Origin: SURF-28 sp034521465
GTDB taxonomy: Bacteria; Bacteroidota; Ignavibacteria; Ignavibacteriales; Melioribacteraceae
Direction of reading: 5' to 3'
DNA length: 64,000 bases
Assembly (NCBI GenBank): GCA_034521465.1
Contig: JAXHMN010000008.1
Coordinates: 434,001-498,000 of the forward strand
Made by a program: the position numbers and the translations under genes. Shown in pieces: positions 22,580-33,030 of this stretch (the stretch's first letter is position 1; every line of letters starts with the position of its first letter). Under the pieces are notes generated by a model. That model did no database searches. It saw only the letters and a program-made list of their open reading frames with translations, and had not been told where the DNA came from.

Positions 22580-25500
22580 TTAACCTTTATTATTACAAAT
22601 GTTATATCATCATCTTGTTCTCGTTCCCCCGACCATGTTTTACTCTCATTTTCTAATACTGTTATAATTTCTTTTGATATTTTATTTCCGTTTTGTTTGA
22701 ATATACTTTTTAATCTTTCGTAACCGTACATTTCATTATCGGTATTCTGCAATTCCGGGAATCCGTCACTTAACATTAAGATTGTATCTCCGGCTGCAAC
22801 TTCATTTTCATAAATTTCATACTTACTATTTTTCATTGCTCCAATCGGCAATCCGTTTACAGTTACTTCTTCAACTTCATTTTGTGTTTTCGATAAATAT
22901 AAATTGGAGGAATACCTGCGTTAGCAATTTTTATTTTTTGTCCGTAAATATTAACCATCGCGAAAGCCATCATCATTTTATCCAGTTTTGAATTTTTTAA
23001 CGCATTGTTTGAAGTAGTAAAAAATTCTTCCAAACTCTTGTAAATTGAATTTGCAGTGAAAAGTGATTTCATCATAGAAACGAGAGTACCGGCTTTCATT
23101 CCGTGAACCGGTAGCATCTCCTAATGCAATATTTAATGACTCATCCTCTTTAATTGAGAAATCATAATGAATCACCACCCACTTCAGTTGCAGTTTTCAT
23201 ATAAACAGCAATATCAAGATTTTGCAGTTGAGGAATTTCTTTTGGAAGCATTGAAAGCTGAAGCTGGCGAGCTTCTCTTCAAGTTCCTCGCCCTTTCTTT
23301 TATTCTCTGCTTCTAATAATTTCTGTTCTTCTTTTTTCTTTCTTCGGTTTAATTCAATTTGTCTCAACGTGCTTAAGCCACTGACAAATAATATTGCATA
23401 AATAAAATAAGCCCACCAAGTATTCCAAAACGGAGGATGAATGGTAATGGCAAGTTCAATAGGATTTTCGTTCCAATATCCATCTGCATTTTGTGCTTTT
23501 ACTTTAAATATATATTCACCGGTAGGAAGATTCGTATATCTAGCTATTCTAGTTTTAGTTTCGTCAGACCACTCAGTATCATAACCCTCCAAGAAATAAC
23601 TATAATTGATTCTTTCCGGTCTTGAGTAATGGACTCCAACATATTTTATTTCAATATCTATTCTGATCATACGCTGAAATTAAGTTCATCCGTCGCTCCA
23701 ATGTAACTATCCAATACGTCAGAGGAATAAGGATATATTTCTTTACCAGAAATACTCAAATTAGTAAATGATACTTTAGGCGATACATTATTGTCTTTTA
23801 TATTTTGAGGATCTAGTGAGACTATCTCGTAGTCAGATATAAAAACTAAATTACCATTGGAGAGTTTATTTAGATCATAGTTATTTTTTGTTACTGGATA
23901 ACCGTCATTTTTATCAAAATTTCTTATACTATAATCATCAATATTTATTCTAGAGATACCTCTCTCTGTCTGAACCCATATATTATTCTCATTATCCTCA
24001 GTTATTTCAAACACCTTCTCGTGTAAAAGTCCTTCACTGGTAGTAAATTTCTTCAGAATTTCTCCACTTGTACTTACTACAAAAAGCCCTTTACTGGAAC
24101 CGGCTCAAATATTACCGTCGCTTCCTTCATAAGAAATACTTACGGTAGTTGTTAGTGGGTGGTCTACTTTCAACCAATCATTCTTAATAGGATCAAATCG
24201 AAAAAAGCCTTTACCGTTTGTCCCTGCCCAAATTTTACCAAAACGATCTACAGTAACTGAATATGTATAGTTAAAGTTGGGATGAGGATATTCATTTTCT
24301 ATCGGACGATGAGCAGTTGCTTTACCATTTAGAATATCATATGAGATTATTGCCGACTTGATTATCAGCTTTCCCCGAATACCAGATAACATCGTTTTTA
24401 CCCATTATACCATTATAAACTTCCACATTGATATCTAACTCTTGTAATCTTTTAACACTATTATTGCTTAGGTTAAGTTCTATAGAGATCATCACCGTAT
24501 GTATTAAAAATGAATTTACCATCTTTCCATTTACAAATTGAACGAATACTATTTGACTCTGAATTACCATCAGCATACGATACAATGTGTTCTAAATTGT
24601 GACTGTAGGGGTTGAACTTAAAGAGATTTGCACTGGCGATCGGACAGCAATAATGTGCCATCATCTAAATCTATAAATCTACCTATTCTCTGATTTCAGA
24701 TTATTTTTTGTACCATCAAAAAACTTATTAAATTTATTTGCGTAAGTATTCCGATCTCGTTACACCACCTCTGCCAATCGGCATCCAGATAGTATTAAAT
24801 TGGTCCTGATAAATTTGATGAATTCGATTGCGACTAATATAGCCCGGTATTCCATTTTTTGCCACCATATGTTCAAAAGAACCATCCTTAAAATCAACGA
24901 CTATCAAACCGGTCTGGAAGTCATCTGTAGAAATCCACAATTTATTTTCTTCAGAGATGAATAGATCAGTAATTTCTTTACCTCTCAAGAAAGGCTTTTA
25001 ACTTCTTACTCATTATAAATTCTTCAGAGTAAATATCACCCTCAATATTTATAACAAAGATTCTTCCATCCTTAGTACCAAACCATAATTCTTTATCCCT
25101 TGAAATGGAAAACTGTCTCTATCCAAAAAGAATTTTCATTAAAGAATTTATTCCCAGTGGAATTTTCATCCTTTAGTTCACTTGATTTATCTAAATAGAG
25201 TTTTGAAATACTCTTGCTTTCAAGATCATAAATAATAAAATAATTGTACTGTGCAATCCATAATTTTTCATTACTATCGAAAAATATCAGCTCAGAATAG
25301 TCCTCAACAAAAGAAATGTTATCATCCGCTGTTGGGATTTTAAATTTTAGAAACTCACCATTTTTATCAATTTTAAATAACCCGTTTCTCCCCATACTTA
25401 AAAATAATGAGCTGTCTTTTGATGCCGCCAATGTTGCGACATAGCCGTCAAGCGAATCCGGCAACCGATTATATTTTATAAAACCATTCGTATTATATTC

Positions 25501-25819
25501 GTAGTACTCCAAACCATCTCTGTGCTGACATCCACATCTTACCTGAAGCATCTTCGCCGATAGTTCCACCACCTTCACCACTAAATGATTTTGGATCACT
25601 CTCGTCGAACATAAAATTCTCATAATCATAACCATCATACCTGAAAATACCAGTTTCAGCTGTCATCCATAAATAGCCATATCTGTCTTCAATAATTTGG
25701 AAGGGATGATCTCCCTGCAATCCATCGATAACATTTGTCTGGGTAAAATATAAGTCCTGGTTTTGCGCCGATAATGTTGCAGCGATTAATAAGATTATAT
25801 GTAGTATTTTTTTTAGCAT
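22576..25819 (-). CDS. Propeller sensor-PP2C phosphatase (D, many frameshifts)
   Basis: Starts at ATG 25819 with signal peptide LKKILHIILLIAATLSAQ, then Reg_prop repeats (IIEDRYGYLWMTAETGIFRY, EENKLWISTDDFQTGLIVVD, ITEDNENNIWVQTERGISRI). Y_Y_Y follows (YSYFLEGYDTEWSDETK, YTNLPTGEYIFKVKAQNADG), then TM (WWAYFIYAILFVSGLSTL), a coiled coil and PP2C. Its catalytic part is of the KAGTLVSMMKSLF subtype, otherwise found here in two cytosolic phosphatases. About ten frame changes are present. At 23105 the sequence has an extra base between GDATG and HGMKAG, and at 23168 an extra base inside EVGGDYYDF, both plain one-base insertions relative to paralogues. No inserted domain as in genes B, C and J was found. 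The end (IIKVK, TGA 22576) overlaps the next start. Confidence 0.72.
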
Positions 25820-25833
25820 TATTGACTTTTCAC

Positions 25834-26804
25834 CTATTTCACTTTTATTACTACAAATGTTATATCATCGTCTTGTTCTCTTTGACCTGCCAAACTTTAC
25901 TTTCATTTTCTAAGACTTTGATTATTTCGTCTGAAGTTTTATCAGCAGTATTTGTAACCAGTTCTTTAATTTTTTCATACCCATACATTTCGTCATTATT
26001 ATTCTGCAGTTCCGGCATGCCATCGCTTATCATTAAAATAACATCGCCGCTTTCTACTTTGCTTTCATATACATCGTAATTGAAATTCTTCATTGCACCG
26101 ATCGGCAACCGTTCAAGTTTACCTCTTCGATCTTTTGTTCATTATTCCGATAGATATAAACCGGGGGAATTCCAGCATTGGCAATCTTAATCTTATTACC
26201 GTAAATGTTGATCATTGCAAATGCCATCATCATTTGACTCAGTGACATTTTTTTTAATGTATCATTTGATGATGTAAAAAATTTCTTTATATCCAATCTT
26301 ACTGAGTCAGCTATAAAAAGAGATTTCATCATCGAAACGAGAGTTCCGGCTTTTAATCCATGTCCGGTTGCACTCACCCAAACAAACGTTCAATGAGCCG
26401 TCATCTTTTGTCGAGAAGTCATAATAATCGCCCCCTACTTCGGTTGCCGTTTGCATATAAACTGCAATATCCAATTTTGAAAACCGGGGCAATTCTTTGG
26501 GGAGCATTGCTAATTGTAGTTTTCTGGCTTCTTCAAGCTCTTGTGTCTTTCTATCATTTTCTACTTGGATTATTTTTGTTTGTACTTCAACTGCTTTTCG
26601 CTTTTGCTCAAGTTCTTCAATTGTTTCTTCAAGTAAAATCGCCGTGGTCTTTTTTACTTTTTCTGTTCGCTCCAATTTAAAGGAAGTGATTTCCAATTCT
26701 TTATTTACATCTTTCAAATCATTCAAAGCAGATTGTTTTTCATCCGAACTTAGATTATTGTTCCGTTCAATAAGATTCAGTATGTTTTGAAGTTTTTGAT
26801 TCAT
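25834..26804 (-). CDS. Cytosolic coiled-coil PP2C phosphatase (E, frameshifted)
   Basis: There is no signal peptide or TM. Residues 1-100 are predicted coiled coil (LKDVNKELEITSFKLERTEK ... EETIEELEQKRKAVEVQTKI), followed by a PP2C domain with EVGGDYYDF, TGHGLKAGTLVSMM, LMISDGMPEL and a final DDITFVVIKVK. About 320 residues in total. Compared with the near-identical stretch in phosphatase F, it has one extra C near 26383 (breaking GDATGHG) and one missing G near 26107; a further shift lies near 25885. These look like sequencing indels. It starts 7 bp after a FIST-domain gene and probably acts with it: FIST as sensor, this protein as output. The substrate is presumably a STAS protein. Confidence 0.82.
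26171..26432 (-). repeat. Near-identical PP2C catalytic DNA, copy in phosphatase E
   Basis: This stretch matches 29880-30140 almost base for base: I see one substitution and one extra C. Identity at silent positions implies a recent duplication or gene conversion of the catalytic core, while the sequences upstream are unrelated. Confidence 0.85.
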
Positions 26805-26811
26805 ATAAATT

Positions 26812-27957
26812 TTATCTCTCTTTTAAAGCCACACAGCATGTAGTAAGGTTATGCATTTCCAGATTTCCTCCGGTGGCCCTCGCCAGTTCGGCGTTGGAAA
26901 ACATGCCCGCCATGGGCACATTCCACACTTTCTTTAATCCTTCAATTTCCATGTTCATCATGGGGCCAAATGAGAGTATTCTGCCGGCACAACTAAAGAC
27001 AACAACAGCATCTGCCTCCGGCATTTCATTTACTTTTAGCTCTTCGGCACTCTTGATGACTTCTTCCATCACATCAAAATCCGGCGGTATTGAGAATCTT
27101 ACTTTTGAACCCTGAGGTACCGACCCGCTTGTATAGAAAGAGCGGTCGCTCCAGTCTACAATAACACCGGGACGCATGACCGGATCCCCTTTTTCACGCT
27201 GCAATTGTAAGTGGAAGGTTTGCATGCTAGTTCCATTAATAGCTCCTTCGTTATCCGGTGTTACATTTTCAAGTCCGCCGTATTTCATTGTAATATCCAA
27301 CGGCAGGAGTATCGTCAATCGTGTAAACATGGTTGCCTTCGCTTCTCGTTACTATTTTTTCCGTGCCAACAGCTTTCCAGCCGCATGTAGCCTTTCCTTT
27401 GATTTTGATTTTATCTTCGTCAAGCGCCAGAGCAATAATACCCCGATTGCTTTCCTTTCCATTGGTAAAAACAAACTGCTCGGTGAATGTATAATCATCG
27501 GAAGCCATACCGCCATAAACATTCACATCTTTGCCAACCGCATCTTCAAAACCGAAAAGCAGCTGTTCTGCATCTGTTTCCATATGGGAACCGGAAATTA
27601 GAAAGGCCGGATTTGAAAACTTTAGATCTTTGCTTTTTGAGCGATAGCTAGCTGCAGTTTCCGGTAATTTTTTTCAGGAAATTCATCCAGGTAAATTTCA
27701 AAATGATCTCTGTTCATATCGAGAAGCAGGATTGCCACCGAATCTTTTTCCGTGACCTCATCGATAAATTCTCCGCTTGCTGTAGCTCCAAAAACAGCAA
27801 TGCCAAACTCATCCAGCAGTTTACCGATTGCTTTTCTATCCTTGCTCACTGATAAAAACACAATAGCCAGAGTTGGTTTGAAACCGTCTGAAATACTTTC
27901 TGTTAGGGCAGATTGAATTTCCTCAGGTGATTTTCCTTTAATTGATTTTGCTTTCAC
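26812..27957 (-). CDS. FIST-domain sensory protein 1 (two frameshifts)
   Basis: The N-terminal FIST_N half (KGKSPEEIQSALTESISDGF, PTLAIVFLSVSKDRKAIGKL, FGATASGEFIDE) is followed by GGMASDDYTFTEQFVF and a FIST_C half (PPDFDVMEEVIKSAEELK, VVVFSCAGRILSFGPMMNME, MAGMFSNAELA), ending TTCCVALKER. FIST proteins are proposed ligand-binding sensors of small molecules such as amino acids. I choose GTG 27957 because GGAG lies 6 nt upstream and the first residues align with the second FIST gene; a TTG four codons earlier is possible. Frameshifts near 27610 and 27300. It has no own output domain and lies 7 bp before a free PP2C gene, suggesting an interacting sensor-output pair. Confidence 0.85.
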
Positions 27958-28009
27958 AAAAGACTCCAAATAATAGTTGCTTCAAATAATTTTCGTAAGT
28001 GCTGTTTTG

Positions 28010-28333
28010 TTAAACAAGAACTTCACTGACTTGGATAATCGGGTCTATATCTGTAAAATTTGGAAGGTCTCCCATTATGTTATCCGCATTCGGTCCAAAA
28101 GATTGTTGAAAACTTTCCATTGAGTCAAAGTACATGTTTGCCATCATCAAGTAAGGTGCAGTTGATCCCGGTGCGCCTCCGGCTAAGCCCGATTCAATTG
28201 TGGCACCCTTAAGTGAATCGCCGAGTTGATCCATAACAAGTTGAACATGTTTGGTGGTGTAATAGTCTACATCGAATTTTTTACCTTCTGTATTTGGATA
28301 TAGTACGCTTACTTTAATCATTCCTTTTTTCAA
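28010..28333 (-). CDS. EthD-family small protein
   Basis: The 107-residue protein has the EthD ferredoxin-like pattern: VSVLYPNTEGKKFDVDYYTT near the start with KHVQLVMDQLGDSL, then YLMMANMYFDSMESFQQSF and a C-terminal strand. EthD proteins are small dimeric alpha-beta barrels; the founding member is linked to ether degradation by an unknown mechanism. A TTG start with AGGAG 8 nt upstream is used; the ATG four codons later has its purine-rich site directly adjoining it. The gene is sandwiched between two FIST genes with gaps of 21 and 52 bp. Its role in a signalling array is unclear: it could bind or alter the small molecule sensed by the FIST proteins. That is speculation. Confidence 0.8.
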   Translation of the reverse strand: MKKGMIKVSVLYPNTEGKKFDVDYYTTKHVQLVMDQLGDSLKGATIESGLAGGAPGSTAPYLMMANMYFDSMESFQQSFGPNADNIMGDLPNFTDIDPIIQVSEVLV

Positions 28334-28354
28334 TTTATTGTCTCCTATTATTTT

Positions 28355-29516
28355 TTATTTTTCTTTTAATGCTACCCAGCAGCAGGCACCTGAATGTAAA
28401 TGCTGCCTTCCCTTTTTAGTTCTTCCAAATTCACCATAGGTAAAAAATCCAGCCATAGGGCTATTCCAAACATCAGCCAATCCTTCATTTTCCATATTAA
28501 CGAGTGGACCTAAAGCCGGTTCTCTTCCGGCACAAGAAAATACAAGCAGTGCATCTGCAGTTCCCTCACTTGCGTTTTTTACTTCGGTTGCTTCATCAAT
28601 AATTTCCTGTGCAATATCAAAATCGGGTGGTACGGAAAACCAAAAAACCTCACCCTCCTGCATTTCCATATCCATTTCTAAAGCATTTTCTTCATGATTA
28701 ATTCTCATCGGGGATTTTATTAGAGTTTCACCGGCTTCGTCACGTTCAACAATAAATGGATAGTTGAATGACAATTCATCAAGTAAATTGAAATCCATGT
28801 CATCTTCTCTTTCACCCTTACCTAAATATTTAAAGTACATTTCTACAGCTGGTTTATCGTCAATTGAATAGACTAAATTACCTTTGCACTTAGTTACTTT
28901 TCTGGATATACCTAAACGCTTCCAGCCTGTAATCGCCATTCCTTCCATAGCAATTTTATCAGCATCAAGTATTAATGCGACTATACCAAAATCTGTTTCC
29001 TTATCCTTTTGTAAAGACATATGAACCTGTTAAAGTCATATCATCCCCGGCCATTCCTCCAAAGAATAACCTTTGTGATCCAAGAGCTTCTTCTAAATTG
29101 CGGACTAATGCTTCACCGTGAAAGAATTCACCATTTCTATTCACTCCGGTACTGCAAATAATCAAAGCGGGGTTTGTAAATTTTGCATGAGCATTCTTTG
29201 CTATTTCACGAGAAACTTCTTGTATCGATCTTTGTCCGATATTTTCAAAATGGATAGCGAAGGACTCTGTTGAGACTTCAAGAAGCATAACAGCAATTTC
29301 ACCTTTAGTTTGGCTGCCGTTGATAAATTCACCGCATGAAGTAGCACCGATTATATCAATACCGTAATTATTCAAAATTTCACAAACAGCTTTTCTATCC
29401 TGCTTTATAGATATGAAAACAACTGCTAAAGTCGGCTTGAAACCATCAGCCATACCTTGAGCAAGAGCAGAATTAATTTCTTCGGGTGATTTTCCGTTTA
29501 TTGTTTTTGCTTTTAT
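28355..29516 (-). CDS. FIST-domain sensory protein 2 (one frameshift, start uncertain)
   Basis: FIST_N (TINGKSPEEINSALAQGMAD, PTLAVVFISIKQDRKAVCEI, IGATSCGEFINGS, ICSTGVNRNGEFFHGEALVR, FFGGMAGDDMTLTGSYVF) and FIST_C (PPDFDIAQEIIDEATEV, LLVFSCAGREPALGPLVNME, MAGFFTYGEFGR, ACCWVALKEK) are both complete. The frame shifts near 29010. The family N-terminus begins at an ATA (29516) directly after an in-frame TAA; the homologue has GTG at this place. Either ATA is used, or a base is wrong, or translation starts at ATG 29453, which would lose about 21 conserved residues. It lies 25 bp behind phosphatase F and is probably its sensor partner. Confidence 0.82.
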
Positions 29517-29541
29517 TTATAACTCAAAATTGTAGTTCAAT

Positions 29542-32500
29542 TTATTTTACTTTGATGACGACAAACGTAATATCATCATCCGGTTCCTTATCGCCTGACC
29601 AAGTGATACTTTCACTATTGAAAGCAGAAATAATATCGTGTGAATTCTTTTCTGCGTTTTCTGTAAATACTTTTTTCAACCGGTCATAACCGTACATTTC
29701 ATTTTCTTTGTTTTGCAGTTCAGGCATTCCGTCACTCATTATTAAAATAACATCGCCGGTTTCTACTTTGCTTTCATATACATCGTATTTGAAATTCTTC
29801 ATTGCTCCGATCGGTAAGCCGTTCAAGTTTACTTCTTCGACTGAGTGTTCATTTTTTCTATAGATGTAAACCTGGGAATTCCAGCATTGGCAATCTTAAT
29901 CTTATTACCGTAAATGTTGATCATCGCAAATGCCATCATCATTTGACTCAGTGACATTTTTTTTAATGTATCATTTGATGATGTAAAAAATTTCTTTATA
30001 TCCAATCTTACTGAGTCAGCTATAAAAAGAGATTTCATCATCGAAACGAGAGTTCCGGCTTTTAATCCATGTCCGGTTGCATCACCCAAACAAACGTTCA
30101 ATGAGCCGTCATCTTTTGTCGAGAAGTCATAATAATCGCCGCCTACTTCCGTTGCCGTCTGCATATAAACGGCTATATCCAATTTCGCTAGTTTCGGCAG
30201 TTCTTTGGGAAGCATTGCAAGCTGAAGCTGGCGTGCTTCTTCAAGTTCTTCTGTCTTTCGATCTGTTTTCGGCTTGGATTATTTTTCGCTGCTCTTCGGA
30301 TTTTTGCAGGTCAAGGAAACGAGTGTAAGTCTGTTCAAAAACACCTGCAAAACGTTTGAAGATGTCATGTGCTTCAAGCGCCGGTTCAAAAGTTATAAAT
30401 ATGATGTACCCGTATTTAAAGTAGGCAACGTGGTCAATTTGCGAAGTCGGAAAAGGAATACCGGCACCTTTCATTTTGAGCAACTGCTCTCCCACACCCG
30501 GCAAACTGCATAAATATTCGTAATGAGGGGGACATTCTTTTTCGTTGATTTCATTTACAAATAATTTTTCCCCTCTTTGTCCTGCCTCATAATAGCGTAA
30601 AAATATTCCTTCTCTTGGCGTTCTATATTGGGGGAAAGTTCCTTGACCGTTACTTCCCCATTCTAATGAACCCTGTTGATCATCATCGTAGATATTGAAA
30701 GCACAAAACCAAGTATCCACACCCAAAGCATGTACTTGCTTAACTAACTCAAGAGAAAGATCAGCCAGTTCATCACTCTTATGCATAGCCATACTTCTGG
30801 ATCGCACTCTTTCCAGTGCAGCTTCAATTTGAGCTTCTCGTGTCTGTGCTTCGGCTTTTTGGAGATCGAGGAAACGGGTATATGTTTGTTCAAATACCTT
30901 GGCAAAACGTTCAAAGATACTATGAAAGTCGGGTACAGCTTTATAAGTTATGAATAACAAATATCCTTGTTTAAAATAAGCAGCATGCATAATTTGGAAT
31001 TTGGGCAACTCTATTCCGGCATTATCTAATTCACTAACAATATCTAGAACTTGGGGCAGCGAAGTCATATACTTGTAATGATCTACAAGTTGTTGTCCGC
31101 CCATTTCTTCTATGTACAATGATTCACCAAGTTTTGAACCTTCGTAAAAACGCATAAAAATATCATCTGTAGCAGGTGTTTCAAATGGCGGAAGAATTCG
31201 CCCGTCGCCTGAACTAACCCATTGCGTGATAAGTTTTTTTTCATGATCGATGATGTTAAATCCACAGCTCCATAGATTAACACCAAGTTCCACGATTTCT
31301 TTGAACATAAGCGATGCAGTGTTACTTAATTCATCACTTTTTTGCATCGCCATAGTGCGGGCACGCACCCTCTCAAGTGATAATTCAATTTGAGCTTCAC
31401 GCGCTTGTGCTTCGGCCTCTTTTAGATCCATATAACGCCGATAAGTTAAACTAAGTACCGACTTAAATCTTCGGAAAATATTAATCTCTTTTTCAAATAA
31501 TTCCTTCTCTGTCCAGACGAATACCCCACCCTCTTGGAAGTTAAAATAGTAGCCATATTGTACATCATCTTCAGAAAAATTCGGGAATTCAATATCCGGA
31601 TTCATCGTTCGATAATACTCATTTATTTCATCTCCATGTAAAACAGGAAAATATTCTGCTTGAAGTTGCAATGCTTCATATACTTTATCTAAAATTGGGT
31701 GACCACTGAGCTTCAGTTTACCAGTAAGCTTAATATCTTCTCCACTTTCTGTGGCTGAAGTAACAGTAACATCAACAATTCTCGAGTCTTTATTCTTGAT
31801 TCCAACTCCGCAACGGATTAGCTGAATATTTAGGTTTTTCAATTCATGGAAAAAATGATCAATAGTAATAGCCAAATCTTCAGAACTGTGCATTGCCAAC
31901 GCACTTCCCCTTACCCGTTCAAGTGCTGCTTCAATTTTTGCTTCTCTTGCCTGCTCTTCTGCTTTGGTAATATCAGTAAACCTTCTGTATGCTAAATCAA
32001 AAACATTTCTGAATCTCTTAAGAATTTTTCTTTTGTATTCATCAATCGGTTTTAGGGTTGAAATTGTAAAGTCGCCAATTCCAATTGAATAGCCGTAGTA
32101 ATAAAGAGCATTAGCATTGTTTAATCTTGGGTCATTCTTTTGTCCCGTTTCTAATCGTACTTTTTTCCAGCTTTCAAGTTCTTCACCTGTAAAAACAGCT
32201 TCGGCAAATGCATCTTTTGAACTTCTAATCTGGTTGAAATAGTTAACCACAACCGGATGAGAATCATAGCTTAAAGTCGAGATTTCTCCACCAAACAAAT
32301 CACAATAATCATAATCGGCAAAGGTTCTTTTTTCATCGTCGAGTATATGAATCAAAACAGCTCTCAGGTTATCGAAACCTAATTTTTCAAATTCATTATA
32401 TGAAACTTCACAGATATTTAGCAGATCATCAGATTTTCGCATACCCATTGCAATTGACCGAACTTGCTCCAAAGCCGCTTCAATTTCAAGTTCACGATTT

Positions 32501-33027
32501 TTCTGGATCAACTCAGCCGTTTTTTCTTCAACCATTCTCTCTAATTTTTCGGTCTTTTGTTTCCATTCTTCAACATGCCAAGGGTCTTCACCGTCGGAAA
32601 CATGATCAGCAATTGAGCCATGCCAATGAACAACTTTCCATGTTTCCTTATTAAATTCAAGCATCGTTGACATGCGCACGGTCATCATCTTGTTCTCACC
32701 ATTAATAACTGAAGTCAAATCAATTTCATCAACAATTAAAGCGCTGTTACCTTCATTAAAGAGTCTATTTATTACGGGATTCGATTGATAAATAAAATCA
32801 TCGAAGTTTGCTGCTTGATTGCGCTGCACTATTATCAGATCTCTAAAATCATTATATGACATTATCTTTTCATCAAGTGCGGTTCCATAACCCATTACAT
32901 TTTCATCGATGTATTTAAGTGACTCATCTAACGAGCCGTCACCGAAACCAACTTCAAGAAGTTTTTGATATATCTCATTTAGCTGTTCTCTTCTTTCTTT
33001 CATATTCATAGTTAGTTCAGTTTTCAT
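29542..33027 (-). CDS. SnoaL-like plus four GAF-like units plus PP2C phosphatase (F, two frameshifts)
   Basis: No signal peptide, so cytoplasmic. Residues about 10-155 look like a SnoaL/NTF2-like domain (LDESLKYIDENVMGYGTALD ... MTVRMSTMLEFNKETWKVVH). Then come four copies of a Bacteroidota GAF-like unit of about 185 residues, each opened by a helix of the type IEAALERVRSRSMAMHKSDE and closed by YRRF(T/M)D or YTRFLDLQKAEAQ. A PP2C domain ends the protein (EVGGDYYDF, LGDATGHGLKAG, LIMSDGMPEL, PDDDITF). Frameshifts near 30260, before PP2C, and near 29872, where one base is missing compared with phosphatase E. The gene starts 3 bp after phosphatase G. What the repeated units bind is unknown; such repeats are known from Bacteroidota sensor kinases. 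Confidence 0.83.
29880..30140 (-). repeat. Near-identical PP2C catalytic DNA, copy in phosphatase F
   Basis: Partner of the repeat at 26171-26432. It is one base shorter, which locates an insertion in the other copy exactly at its frame change. Confidence 0.85.
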
Positions 33028-33030
33028 AAT

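Noticed and set aside
18810..25819. Phosphatases C and D as true pseudogenes
   Set aside because: All domains remain in order, flanks of each frame change keep family motifs, and the changes that can be compared with paralogues are single-base insertions or deletions. Error is more likely, although not proven.
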